DNA of 64,000 nucleotides, from positions 1 to 64,000 of the forward strand of contig CAJUTV010000006.1 of the NCBI GenBank assembly GCA_910589305.1, read 5' to 3'. Source of the stretch: an uncultured Lachnospira sp. GTDB taxonomy: Bacteria; Bacillota; Clostridia; Lachnospirales; Lachnospiraceae. Positions 51,808 to 60,266 of this stretch are shown here, piece after piece. The stretch's first letter is position 1. Every line of letters starts with the position of its first letter. Under the pieces are notes generated by a model. The model was not told where the DNA came from and made no database searches. It saw only the letters and a list, made by a program, of their open reading frames with translations. A program made the position numbers and the translations under genes.

Positions 51808-53522
51808 AATTGACGATAGATGGAAAAAATGTGACTGTAGCAGAAGGAACTACTATTTTAAATGCAGCCCGCAGCGTGGGAATTAAAATTCCTACTCTGT
51901 GCTATCTTAAAGATATCAATGAAATTGGTGCCTGTCGTGTCTGCATTGTAGAAATATTAGGAAATGAAAACTTATGTGCAGCCTGCAATACTCAGGCAGA
52001 AGACGGAATGCAAGTCTTAACCAACTCTCCGCGTGTTCGTGAAGCGCGCCGTATCAATATAGAGCTAATTCTATCAACACACAATACAAACTGTACAAGT
52101 TGTGTAAGAAATGGAAATTGTACACTGCAAAGTCTTTGTCAGGACTTAAACATTACAGATATTCCTTTTGAAGTTTCTTATCGCAAAAAAAATTGGGATA
52201 AAAATCAGCCATTGATTCGCGACCGTGAAAAATGTATCAAATGTATGCGCTGTGTAAGTTTCTGCGAAAAAATACAAAGTCTTGGCGTCTGGGATGTACT
52301 TGGAACAGGTCCCCGTACAACGGTTGGACTTCGCGGCACTAGAAACTTAAACGATGCCAATTGTACTTTGTGCGGACAATGTATAACTCATTGTCCAGTA
52401 GGTGCCTTGCATGAACGAGATGATACACAAAAAGTATTGGATGCAATTGCCAATCCAGATAAAATTGTTATTGCGCAAGTAGCGCCTGCTGTTCGTTCTG
52501 CATGGGGAGCTGATGCAGGTCTTGATGAACATTTAGCAACGGTGGGCAGAATGGTAACAGCCTTAAAAGGTCTTGGATTCGATTATGTTTTTGATACCGA
52601 TTTTGCAGCCGATTTAACGATTATGGAAGAAGGAAGTGAACTTTTAGAGCGACTTCAGCATAAAGAAAATTATCATTGGCCTATGTTTACAAGCTGCTGT
52701 CCTGGATGGGTACGATTCTTAAAATATGAATTTCCAGAATTTATGCCAAACTTATCAAGTGCTAAATCACCTCAGCAAATGTTTGGAGCTATTGCCAAAA
52801 CTTGGTTTGCAAAACAGCTCAATGTAGAACCTGAACAGATTTGCTGTGTATCCATTATGCCATGTGTATCAAAAAAATATGAAGCCGATGTTCCTCAAGT
52901 TTCTGATACCAAAGCTAAAAAAGATGTAGATATTGTGCTTACTACAAGAGAAACAAGCCGTATGCTGCGCTCTAGTGGTATTTGTCTGGAAGAGCTTGGC
53001 GAGAGCAGTTTTGATGAACCTTTAGGATTAGGCACTGGAGCTGGCGTTATCTTTGGCACAACAGGCGGTGTTATGGAAGCTGCCCTTAGAAGCGCACATT
53101 ATCTTGTTACAGGTCAAAATCCACATCCTGATGCCTTTAGTATGGTTCGGGGAATGGAAGGCTGGAAAGAGCGCATTGTACAAGTTGGCGATGTCAGTTT
53201 AAAAATTGCTGTTGCAAGCGGATTAGGAAATGCAAGAAAATTGCTTCATGCTATTCAATCAAATAAGGCACAGTATGATTTTGTAGAAATCATGGCATGT
53301 CCCGGCGGCTGTGCAGGCGGCGGCGGTCAGCCTATCACAGACGGAAAAGAGCTTGCTGCCGAACGAGGTGAGGCACTTCGCCATTTGGATGCAAATGCGT
53401 CTATCCGCTTTAGCCATGAAAATCCTTTTATAGGACAATTGTATGAACAATTCCTAGAAAAACCATTATCACATCAGTCACATGAACTTTTACATACCAA
53501 TCAGTCTGAGTGGGATATTTAA
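51792..53522 (+). CDS. hydA: [FeFe] hydrogenase catalytic subunit
   Basis: The 576 residues carry an N-terminal 2Fe-2S domain (C37, C48, C51, C62 or C65) and a His-ligated 4Fe-4S site (H97, C101, C104, C110). Two ferredoxin-type clusters (CIKCMRCVSFC and CTLCGQCITHCP) follow, then the H-cluster motifs TSCCPGW, MPCVSKK and CPGGCAGGGGQP. This is the modular M3-type hydrogenase of anaerobes, cytoplasmic, evolving or oxidising H2. Its only co-encoded partner is the GltD-like flavoprotein; no NuoE- or full NuoF-like subunit is present. Maturases HydE/F/G are not in the window. Confidence 0.95.
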   Translation: MDEMVKLTIDGKNVTVAEGTTILNAARSVGIKIPTLCYLKDINEIGACRVCIVEILGNENLCAACNTQAEDGMQVLTNSPRVREARRINIELILSTHNTNCTSCVRNGNCTLQSLCQDLNITDIPFEVSYRKKNWDKNQPLIRDREKCIKCMRCVSFCEKIQSLGVWDVLGTGPRTTVGLRGTRNLNDANCTLCGQCITHCPVGALHERDDTQKVLDAIANPDKIVIAQVAPAVRSAWGADAGLDEHLATVGRMVTALKGLGFDYVFDTDFAADLTIMEEGSELLERLQHKENYHWPMFTSCCPGWVRFLKYEFPEFMPNLSSAKSPQQMFGAIAKTWFAKQLNVEPEQICCVSIMPCVSKKYEADVPQVSDTKAKKDVDIVLTTRETSRMLRSSGICLEELGESSFDEPLGLGTGAGVIFGTTGGVMEAALRSAHYLVTGQNPHPDAFSMVRGMEGWKERIVQVGDVSLKIAVASGLGNARKLLHAIQSNKAQYDFVEIMACPGGCAGGGGQPITDGKELAAERGEALRHLDANASIRFSHENPFIGQLYEQFLEKPLSHQSHELLHTNQSEWDI

Positions 53523-53594
53523 TTTTTCGCCAATAAGTTTATTGTAAATTTAAAATGGGACTATTACATAAAAGCTCAACGGTTCAATATATGA

Positions 53595-53685
53595 TTTAAC
53601 CTCATTAAACAATCCCCTAAACAATCCCCCACTTCAATGTCACAAGACATAAGCGGGGGGTTTGCGTTATGATAGCTCTGTTTAA
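53595..53685 (-). mobile_element. IS200/IS605-like short element, copy H
   Basis: Read on the minus strand it holds AGCTATCATAACGCAAA, CTTATGTCTTGTGACATTGAAGTGGGGG and a right end TAATGAGGTTAAA. The inner hairpin CCCCCGCTT/AAGTGGGGG is kept with a G-U pair. The left end is missing. Confidence 0.65.
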
Positions 53686-53829
53686 TTTTCTATAACAATT
53701 TTTTAACCTTTTTATTTTTTAATTATGGGTTAAACCAGATAGGGATAAAAATATACAGAAAAACAATAATATTTTCCTTTCATATTGAGCGATTTTTAAT
53801 ATTATTTCTTCCTGTTTCGCATGGTTTTA

Positions 53830-53858
53830 TTGATTTTTTTTAAAAAATCGCATATAAT
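53830..53858 (+). promoter_or_regulatory. Promoter of the toxin-antitoxin operon with spacer palindrome
   Basis: TTGATT and TATAAT are separated by 17 nt. GATTTTTT/AAAAAATC (53832-53849) spans the spacer and may be the autoregulatory operator. Confidence 0.6.
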
Positions 53859-53890
53859 TAGAATAACCTAAACAAAAGGAGGATTTATCC

Positions 53891-54118
53891 ATGGTTGTTA
53901 CAGCGACAGAATTTAAAGCTAATTTCGGAAAGTACCTTGAATTAATTGCCGAGGAAGATATCTTTATTACTCGTAATGGAAAAACGGTTGCTAAAGTTGT
54001 AAATCCCCAAATTTCTGCGGTGGATTCCTTGCGCGGAATGCTTAGTGGTATTTCTTCTGATATAGATATGGATTCTTTGCGAGAGGAGCGTCTGTTAAAA
54101 TATGAAAATAATGTGTGA
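53891..54118 (+). CDS. Type II antitoxin, Phd/YefM family
   Basis: The 75-residue protein has the Phd/YefM N-terminal DNA-binding fold: VVTATEFKANFGKYLELIAEEDIFITRNGKTVAKVV. A C-terminal acidic tail, DIDMDSLREERL, would bind the toxin. Antitoxins of this group repress their own promoter, here probably through the palindrome in the promoter spacer. GGAGG precedes the ATG. The gene overlaps the PIN toxin gene by 17 nt. Confidence 0.9.
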   Translation: MVVTATEFKANFGKYLELIAEEDIFITRNGKTVAKVVNPQISAVDSLRGMLSGISSDIDMDSLREERLLKYENNV

Positions 54119-54515
54119 TACGAACGTAATCATTGATGTATTATTGGAAAGAGAACCTTTTATAGAGGATTCTTATAAGGTTCTGAAGCTTTGTGAAGAA
54201 CACAAAATCGACGGTTTTGTATCAGCATCTTCTGTTACCGACATCTACTATCTTGTAAGAAAATATACCCATAGCACTGATATGGCATATAAGGCAGTCG
54301 GAAAACTTTTGGAGATTGCCAAAGTATGTAGTGTTACTAACAATGATATTCTTATTGCATTTCAGAAAAGGGCAAAGGATTTCGAGGATTGTCTTGTTGC
54401 TACTTGTGCCAAATCTATACATTGTGATTATATTGTCACCCGTAACAAAAGAGATTTTGAAAGCTTTGGTATTCCTGCGCTTACCCCAACGGAAGTCCTT
54501 TTGAACATCATGTAA
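54102..54515 (+). CDS. PIN-domain toxin (VapC-like ribonuclease)
   Basis: The 137 residues form a PIN domain with the acidic metal-binding residues in CDTNVIIDVLLERE near the N-terminus, a middle Asp/Glu region, DFEDCLVATCA, and VTRNKRDFESFGIPALTP at the end. Toxins of this type cleave RNA, and the Phd-type partner encoded upstream neutralises them. The start could be 54102 or the Met three codons on. A pair of hairpins follows the gene. Confidence 0.9.
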   Translation: MKIMCDTNVIIDVLLEREPFIEDSYKVLKLCEEHKIDGFVSASSVTDIYYLVRKYTHSTDMAYKAVGKLLEIAKVCSVTNNDILIAFQKRAKDFEDCLVATCAKSIHCDYIVTRNKRDFESFGIPALTPTEVLLNIM

Positions 54516-54547
54516 TATATATTTCCAGAAAGCTTTTCTATCAGTCC

Positions 54548-54582
54548 GGTTATAGACTGGGATTATGGCTGACATAATCCGA
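54548..54582 (+). terminator. Two adjacent hairpins after the PIN toxin gene
   Basis: CAGTC/GACTG and GGATTATG/CATAATCC lie back to back. No T-run follows, so termination is uncertain. Confidence 0.45.
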
Positions 54583-54784
54583 TGCTCGCTAATTCTATGA
54601 ACAATATCATAAATTTTAAACATAATTTGGGAGTTTTCTCCTTATCCAGTTTTAATTATAATAGATTTAGCTATAAAAAGGTTAAAAATGGGAATCGTTC
54701 TTCCGATATAAAAAATAGTAGTGTATCATGGAGGATATGCTATGAAAAATTTTTAAGCGTTTTTACGCGGCAAGGAGGCATTCT

Positions 54785-55408
54785 ATGAGTTTATATGGTG
54801 TTGATAATCGCTATTCTTATACAGATTATTCTAGCTCTGCTAGCAATTCTAAAGCGAATAGCACAAACGAAGCCAAAAAAAAGGACACTGTTGAAGAAGG
54901 AGCTACTTACGAAGCTTCTAAGACAACTGCTAAAGCAGAAAAAGCTTACTCAAAAACATCATCAAATGTAGTTGCTAAGATGAAGGCAGACACGCAAGCA
55001 AGATTGGAACAAATGCAGTCATTAGTAACTAAAATGTTCCAAAAACAAGGTGTGACAATCGGCAACGCAGATGATATGTGGAAAGCTTTGGCAAATGGCA
55101 ACTTTACTGCTGATGCAGCAACCATTGCACAAGCTAAGGAAGATATTGGCGAAAATGGTTATTGGGGTGTTAATCAAACTTCAGACCGTTTAGTTGATTT
55201 TGCTATTGCACTTTCTGGAGGCGATGAAGAAAAGATGAAAAAAATGGTTTCTGCTGTTGAGAAGGGATTTAAACAGGCAACAAAAGCTTGGGGAAAAGAC
55301 CTTCCTGGTATCTCTTCTGATACATATTCAGCTACGATGGATAAGTTTGATAAGTGGTTTGAGGACAATGGTTCTTCTGCAAGGACATCAGACATACTTG
55401 GCAAATAA
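54785..55408 (+). CDS. Conserved Clostridia protein of unknown function
   Basis: I recognise the type of protein but know no function. Residues 1-60 are a low-complexity, Ser/Lys/Thr-rich lead with many Ala and Glu. The rest is a helical domain with VVAKMKADTQARLEQMQSLV, NADDMWKALANGNFTADA, IGENGYWGVNQTSDRLVDFA and TYSATMDKFDKWFEDN. There is no signal peptide or membrane helix. AAGGAGG precedes the ATG. It stands alone after the toxin-antitoxin pair. Confidence 0.75.
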   Translation: MSLYGVDNRYSYTDYSSSASNSKANSTNEAKKKDTVEEGATYEASKTTAKAEKAYSKTSSNVVAKMKADTQARLEQMQSLVTKMFQKQGVTIGNADDMWKALANGNFTADAATIAQAKEDIGENGYWGVNQTSDRLVDFAIALSGGDEEKMKKMVSAVEKGFKQATKAWGKDLPGISSDTYSATMDKFDKWFEDNGSSARTSDILGK

Positions 55409-55530
55409 TTTTTAAAAGCTAGTCCAATCCTCGTAAATGGACTGTCAACTATCCAAAAAAAGAGTTACAAACAACTCTCGCAAGTTCACAAACTAAACTT
55501 GCTGGTAAGTTGAATTTTCTTATAATATGA

Positions 55531-55559
55531 GGCAATTCTCTCGTTTAAAAGCGAAGGAA
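55531..55559. terminator. Hairpin between the unknown gene and the YczE-like gene
   Basis: GGCAATTC pairs with GAATTGCC between convergent genes. T-rich sequence lies on both sides, so it probably serves both. Confidence 0.6.
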
Positions 55560-55564
55560 TTGCC

Positions 55565-56212
55565 TTATAAAATTTTATTTAAAGGTTCTTTTAATTTATC
55601 GTTAAAAAATTTTACAACAACACCTGTCAACAGAGCTGAAATAATTGTTCCTTCTCTTATTCCCACAATAGTAAAATCAAAAAATAATAGAGATAAAATA
55701 ATAGACATGATAACACAAAAAATATCAAATACAATTTTTACATTTCCAAATTTTTTATGGAATATATCAGAAATTGCTTTTACAAATGCTTCACCTGAGT
55801 TCATAATAACATTTGCAATAATAGAAAGTGAAATTCCAAAGCTAAGAATCACAATTCCAGCAATTACCATAACAATACACATAGGATATGTATTTGCAGA
55901 AATAAATGATACAATCCACATTCCCAAATCAGTAAACCAACCAAATAAAAAAGACAAAGGAATTTGTAATAACTGTATTAATTGAAAATTTTTGCGAAGT
56001 ATGACAATCTGTCCAATTATCAAAAAACAATTCCAAATAATAAGCCATGTTCCCAAAGAGAAAAAATTAAACTTATAACTCATAACATTTGCCACAGAAG
56101 AAATAGGTGATACACCCAATTCACCATGTTTGGTAAAGGCAACACCTAAAGCCGAAAAAAATAAACTTATCATAAATAAAACATATCGTTTTGCAATTTC
56201 AGTTTTACTCAT
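55565..56212 (-). CDS. YczE/YyaS-like integral membrane protein
   Basis: The 215-residue protein has five or six helices and begins RYVLFMISLFFSALGVAFTKHGELGVSPISS, the characteristic opening of the YczE/YyaS/DUF6198 group, which is distantly related to YitT. A second half includes NVIMNSGEAFVKAISDIFHKKFG. Its function is unknown. AAAGGAG lies upstream of the ATG at 56212; the gene overlaps the MarR gene by 8 nt and is probably controlled by it. Confidence 0.8.
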   Translation of the reverse strand: MSKTEIAKRYVLFMISLFFSALGVAFTKHGELGVSPISSVANVMSYKFNFFSLGTWLIIWNCFLIIGQIVILRKNFQLIQLLQIPLSFLFGWFTDLGMWIVSFISANTYPMCIVMVIAGIVILSFGISLSIIANVIMNSGEAFVKAISDIFHKKFGNVKIVFDIFCVIMSIILSLLFFDFTIVGIREGTIISALLTGVVVKFFNDKLKEPLNKIL

Positions 56213-56642
56213 CACCAATAACTCCTTTTTCAAGTAAATTGTTGTTCATTTTAGTTAGAAAAATAGTAAGCATTTTTTTCTCATCATCGCTAAAATCTAA
56301 AAGTGCTTTTTCTTCAATTATATCAAAGCTTAATTCAACTTTTTCTGCAAGCGCCTTCCCCTTATTGGTCAAATATACATATAAACAACGTCGATTACCA
56401 TTGATATTCTTTCGTATTATCAAACCTTTATTCTCCATTCCAAGCAAAACGGAGGTAATAGTAGCTGGTTCAATATGGCAAGCTTCAGCAATTTCTTTTT
56501 GAACAGCACCATCATGAAATAATAAATAATCAAGAATCTTTGGTTGTCCAGATGTTAAATTTATATCTTTAATACTTGCAAGCAAAGATTTTTGAAATAA
56601 TAAATAATCTGCCATAAGTAAATAGTGTAATGACTCTTTCAT
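56205..56642 (-). CDS. MarR family transcriptional regulator
   Basis: This 145-residue winged-helix repressor has TSGQPKILDYLLFHDGAVQKEIAEACHIEPATITSVLLGMENKGLI and the wing NINGNRRCLYVYLTNKG, matching MarR. The start at 56642 follows AAAGGA; the frame is open 31 codons further, through the promoter region. It probably represses its own operon with the YczE-like gene through the two 15-bp direct repeats just upstream. Confidence 0.9.
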   Translation of the reverse strand: MKESLHYLLMADYLLFQKSLLASIKDINLTSGQPKILDYLLFHDGAVQKEIAEACHIEPATITSVLLGMENKGLIIRKNINGNRRCLYVYLTNKGKALAEKVELSFDIIEEKALLDFSDDEKKMLTIFLTKMNNNLLEKGVIGDE

Positions 56643-56670
56643 ATTTTTTCTTTTTCCTTTAAATTTATAT

Positions 56671-56700
56671 TTAGATATCTTATTATTAGATATCTTATTA
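56671..56700 (-). promoter_or_regulatory. Tandem 15-bp operator of the marR operon
   Basis: TTAGATATCTTATTA occurs twice in direct contact (56671-56685 and 56686-56700), each with an AAGATATCTT-like centre. The copies lie immediately downstream of the -10 box of the promoter. Confidence 0.7.
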
Positions 56701-56725
56701 TAGAATACAAAAAAATCCTTGTCAA
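56697..56725 (-). promoter_or_regulatory. Consensus sigma-A promoter of the marR operon
   Basis: On the minus strand TTGACA (56725-56720), a 17-nt spacer and TATAAT (56702-56697), all perfect. The -35 box lies inside the sipL terminator hairpin. Confidence 0.8.
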
Positions 56726-56744
56726 GAAATAACAAGGATTTTTT
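56707..56744 (-). terminator. Terminator of the PrcB-sipL operon
   Basis: AAATCCTTGT pairs with ACAAGGATTT, with T7 on either strand side. It overlaps the promoter of the next operon. Confidence 0.85.
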
Positions 56745-56779
56745 TATTATATTTTATTTGTGAAAATATTTTTTTATAC

Positions 56780-58390
56780 TTACGCCTCTTTCATACTAAG
56801 CTCTTTCATCAACAACAGTTTTTCTCCCGCCTTTATCTTATAATCTGCATCGGCAAGCTCTGGAATGCCCTTATTATCTTTCTTAATAGAATCTACTGTT
56901 GTATTGTATTTTTTGGCAATATCCCACAATGAATTTTTCCCATCGGATATATACCCTACCATCGTTGGCAAATTTAAATACATATTTTCATCGCCTTCGT
57001 TTACTTCACATTCTTGGACAACATTGACATGAACCACATTAAAACATATCACATCAATTACTACATTTCCTTTTACTTCAAGCTCTTGGCTTCCTGTCAT
57101 TACAATTCCAACATGTTCTACACAGCTTTGCATATAATATTCCATATCCTCTGTTGTCTTTAGCTGCACCTTATGCGAAAATGGTATTGGTATTGAAAAA
57201 CTGCCTAACGGATTGGAATCACTTTCTGATACATAAAAAGTATTTACAATAACTACACCTTCTACCTGTAGTCCATCTTTTTCCACCTGTATATCATCAA
57301 TATGTGCAACACCATTACAACTAATTATCTGCAAAATAGAACCATATTTATCCGTTTTTACACGCTCATTAATCTGACATCTTGAATTGTTCCTTGCAAT
57401 CAAATTTTTAATTGATACAGGAGTACTATTGATTTCAATATGCTTTACAGGCGAATAAATATCATCAATAATCTGTTGTGTTCTTTCCTGATAACATTTT
57501 ACATTCATTTCAAGCACCATCTCAAGATTCAAGTCTCGAAGCTCTCCATCATAGTTTGGTTTTGCCTCTATGCCGCAGCTCGTCATCGAATAATTAACAA
57601 AATGTATCATATCCATATTACAGCCGCTGATATCTAATTTTCCATTAAAATTGGCGGTTGAATCATACCATGCTGTCCCAATATCACTGTTTTCTGGCAC
57701 ATAAATAATAAAATAGCCTAACTCAATATTAATTTCCATGCCATCTTCTACAGCTTTACTGTCAAAACTTCGTATCCATAATTCTTCCCACATAATACTT
57801 CCTATGTTTGGTTTTCCTTGAGGAAGCGATACAGTCTCTCGGATTCTTAAATTATCTCTCATATTAACCATCAGTTCAGCATATTGAAGATTTTGCTTTT
57901 TCACTTGAATACACTCGTTTTCTTGAACTTCTGATACTTCATAACCAAAACTGTAATCTTCTATATCTTCACACACAATTTTTATAGAAATAATAGCTTT
58001 CACATTAATTTTGCGTGAGTTAATTGCTTTCACTGTAAGGTCTTCAAGATGTGTTTCCCAATATATTGGAATATTCTCAACATCACAGCTTAAATTGATT
58101 ACCTCACCAATATCAATATCTCCTGTCATTTTAAAAGGCATACTGCTTCCATCTTCATCATTTCCCATATAAAGAATAGCAAAATCAAGACATCCTTTTA
58201 CCTCTGCTTTTTCGCCTAATGCCTTTGCCTCGTCAATCCTTGCATTTCCCCATTGTCTTATAATATGTTCAATATCTGCTTTGTTATCTGGCACGTTAAA
58301 ATCATCATCTAATGTTATCTGTATGGTATTTTTACATTTACATTCGTTATCATGAATATACCCTTTATTAATAATCACACTAAACTCCAT
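56780..58390 (-). CDS. SipL-like DUF3794/LysM spore protein
   Basis: The 536 residues contain repeated DUF3794 domains (for example IEHIIRQWGNARIDEAKALGEKAEVKG and a mirrored stretch near residue 340) and a C-terminal LysM domain (ISDGKNSLWDIAKKYNTTVDSIKKDN). This is the architecture of C. difficile SipL, which binds SpoIVA and helps coat assembly in the mother cell. The gene begins 14 nt after a PrcB-like lipoprotein gene and likely shares its transcript. Confidence 0.85.
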   Translation of the reverse strand: MEFSVIINKGYIHDNECKCKNTIQITLDDDFNVPDNKADIEHIIRQWGNARIDEAKALGEKAEVKGCLDFAILYMGNDEDGSSMPFKMTGDIDIGEVINLSCDVENIPIYWETHLEDLTVKAINSRKINVKAIISIKIVCEDIEDYSFGYEVSEVQENECIQVKKQNLQYAELMVNMRDNLRIRETVSLPQGKPNIGSIMWEELWIRSFDSKAVEDGMEINIELGYFIIYVPENSDIGTAWYDSTANFNGKLDISGCNMDMIHFVNYSMTSCGIEAKPNYDGELRDLNLEMVLEMNVKCYQERTQQIIDDIYSPVKHIEINSTPVSIKNLIARNNSRCQINERVKTDKYGSILQIISCNGVAHIDDIQVEKDGLQVEGVVIVNTFYVSESDSNPLGSFSIPIPFSHKVQLKTTEDMEYYMQSCVEHVGIVMTGSQELEVKGNVVIDVICFNVVHVNVVQECEVNEGDENMYLNLPTMVGYISDGKNSLWDIAKKYNTTVDSIKKDNKGIPELADADYKIKAGEKLLLMKELSMKEA

Positions 58391-58404
58391 TTCTGCGCGC
58401 TGCG

Positions 58405-58824
58405 CTACATATTAAATACCACTGTTTCATCTCTTTTTTCCATTTTTAATACAATATAAGGTGTTGTACTTACTTTTGTAACCTGTTCTTGAGGTTTTGG
58501 TCCTAACAAATCGATGTCTACATAGATAGAATCTGTACCAAGTGACACACTGTTTACGCAAATACTGTATCCGCTTGTTCCCATTGTTCCATACCCTGCA
58601 ACTGCATATGTATATTCATCTGTATTATATGTAAGCCTAATCGTACTTTCCTTTTTTTCATCAATGATATTCTTTAGTTCTTGGGGTATATCCTTATCTT
58701 CCACAACGGTATAATCCAGTTGCGTCACTTCTGTTTCGGTTTTGCCACAACCCCATAACCCGCAAACAGAACATACAAATATCAAAAATATACATACTAA
58801 AATATCAATTTTGTTCTTTCGCAT
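58405..58824 (-). CDS. PrcB-like lipoprotein
   Basis: The N-terminus is a lipoprotein signal with GLWGCG. The mature part resembles the PrcB C-terminal domain: LDYTVVEDKDIPQELKNIIDEKK, EYTYAVAGYGTMGTSGYSI and TPYIVLKM. PrcB was described as a protease-complex component; here the role is unknown, perhaps in spores given the sipL neighbour. Its ribosome-binding site GGGGG forms part of a hairpin. Confidence 0.75.
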   Translation of the reverse strand: MRKNKIDILVCIFLIFVCSVCGLWGCGKTETEVTQLDYTVVEDKDIPQELKNIIDEKKESTIRLTYNTDEYTYAVAGYGTMGTSGYSICVNSVSLGTDSIYVDIDLLGPKPQEQVTKVSTTPYIVLKMEKRDETVVFNM

Positions 58825-58829
58825 AAAAA

Positions 58830-58869
58830 CCCCCTACAATAAGACTTGTTATAATCTTATTATAGGAGG
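58830..58869 (-). promoter_or_regulatory. Hairpin after glmM whose 3' arm is the PrcB ribosome-binding site
   Basis: CCTCCTATAATAAGA pairs with TCTTATTGTAGGGGG (G-U pairs included), followed by TTTTT and the ATG. It looks like a terminator for glmM, and its GGGGG is also the Shine-Dalgarno of the next gene. This repeats the layout upstream of spoIIID. Confidence 0.7.
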
Positions 58870-58889
58870 TTTCGATTTATACCTGATTT

Positions 58890-60242
58890 TTATATGGCAT
58901 AGCCTTTACTCTTTATCACTTCAATAACTTCATCTACATACTTTATACATAACTCTTGGCTTCCAGCTTCAACCATCACTCGAACAACAGGCTCTGTTCC
59001 GCTCTCACGAACAAGAATCCTGCCATCATTGTCAAGCGCTTCTGCCACTTTTTCAACTGCCGCTTTTACATCGATATCATTTTGAGCCGCTGTTTTATCT
59101 GTCACTTTTATATTTTTAAGAACCTGCGGAAAAATAGCAACTGGAGATTTTAACTCACTCAATGTCTTTTTCTTTGCTAACATAACTTCCATTATTTTGA
59201 GTGCCGTTATAATTCCATCACCTGTCGTTGCATATTTACTAAAAATAATATGTCCAGACTGTTCGCCGCCAAGACGATAACCATGATTTGACATGCACTC
59301 ATAGACATATTTATCGCCAACATCTGTTTTTTCATAATAAATGCCTGCTGCCTCAAATGCTTTATACAATCCAAAATTAGACATTACTGTTGTAACAACT
59401 GTATTATCTGAAAGCTTACCTCTCTCTTTCATATAATATCCATATATATACAAAATATGGTCGCCTGTCACAACATTGCCTTTTTCATCGACACAAAGGC
59501 ATCGGTCTGCATCACCATCAAAAGCAAAACCAACATCAAGATGTTCTCTTTTTACCAAATCACACAACCCTTCAATATGTGTAGAGCCACAATTTTCATT
59601 GATATTTGTTCCATCAGGCTGTGCATTAATCACATAGGTTTTTGCTCCCAGCGCATCAAAAACACTTTTTGCTAAATTCCACGCACTTCCATTCGCCGCA
59701 TCAATACCAACCCTCATGCCTTTAAATGAGTAGATAGCAAGACTTATAAGATAACCCATATACCTATTTCTGCCAGCCGTATAGTCAATGGTGCAGCCAA
59801 TATTTTCCTTCGTTGCAAATGGCAATTCATCTATCTCTCCATCAAGATATTTTTCAATCTCATCAATAACATCTTCCCTCATTTTTTCGCCTTTGTCATT
59901 GATTAGCTTGATTCCATTATCATAAAATGGATTGTGACTGGCGCTTATCATAATTCCACAGTCAAAATCTTCTGTTCTCACAACATAAGAAACACTTGGC
60001 GTTGTAGTTACATGTAATAAATATACGTCTGCTCCTGATGCAGTAAGTCCAGCAACGAGTGAGTATTCAAACATATAACTGCTTCTTCTTGTATCTTTTC
60101 CTATAACAATCTTTACTTTATCATCTTTATGGTTCTTGCCATAAAACCAGCCTAAAAATCTTCCTACTTTAAACGCATGTTCTACTGTAAGATTGACATT
60201 AGCCTCTCCCCTAAAACCATCTGTACCAAAATACTTGCCCAT
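58890..60242 (-). CDS. glmM: Phosphoglucosamine mutase
   Basis: GlmM converts glucosamine-6-phosphate to glucosamine-1-phosphate for UDP-GlcNAc and peptidoglycan. The 450-residue product starts KYFGTDGFRGEAN, has the phosphoserine loop ISASHNPFYDNGIKL, the metal loop DGDADRC, the sugar loop GGEQSGHI and the phosphate loop RESGTEPVVRVM. AGGAG precedes the ATG. It lies 24 nt after galE on the same strand. Confidence 0.97.
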   Translation of the reverse strand: MGKYFGTDGFRGEANVNLTVEHAFKVGRFLGWFYGKNHKDDKVKIVIGKDTRRSSYMFEYSLVAGLTASGADVYLLHVTTTPSVSYVVRTEDFDCGIMISASHNPFYDNGIKLINDKGEKMREDVIDEIEKYLDGEIDELPFATKENIGCTIDYTAGRNRYMGYLISLAIYSFKGMRVGIDAANGSAWNLAKSVFDALGAKTYVINAQPDGTNINENCGSTHIEGLCDLVKREHLDVGFAFDGDADRCLCVDEKGNVVTGDHILYIYGYYMKERGKLSDNTVVTTVMSNFGLYKAFEAAGIYYEKTDVGDKYVYECMSNHGYRLGGEQSGHIIFSKYATTGDGIITALKIMEVMLAKKKTLSELKSPVAIFPQVLKNIKVTDKTAAQNDIDVKAAVEKVAEALDNDGRILVRESGTEPVVRVMVEAGSQELCIKYVDEVIEVIKSKGYAI

Positions 60243-60266
60243 ATATACTCCTGTTTTTAATATATT

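Larger units (their letters stand above)
53523..53890. other. Gap holding element copy H and the toxin-antitoxin promoter
   Basis: Besides copy H (about 53595-53685) and the promoter at 53830-53858, nothing else is recognised in this 368-bp stretch. No clear terminator for hydA was found. Confidence 0.6.

Noticed and set aside
49318..53685. Composite transposon formed by elements G and H
   Set aside because: IS200/IS605-type elements do not mobilise intervening DNA as inverted pairs, and both copies are degraded with no transposase.
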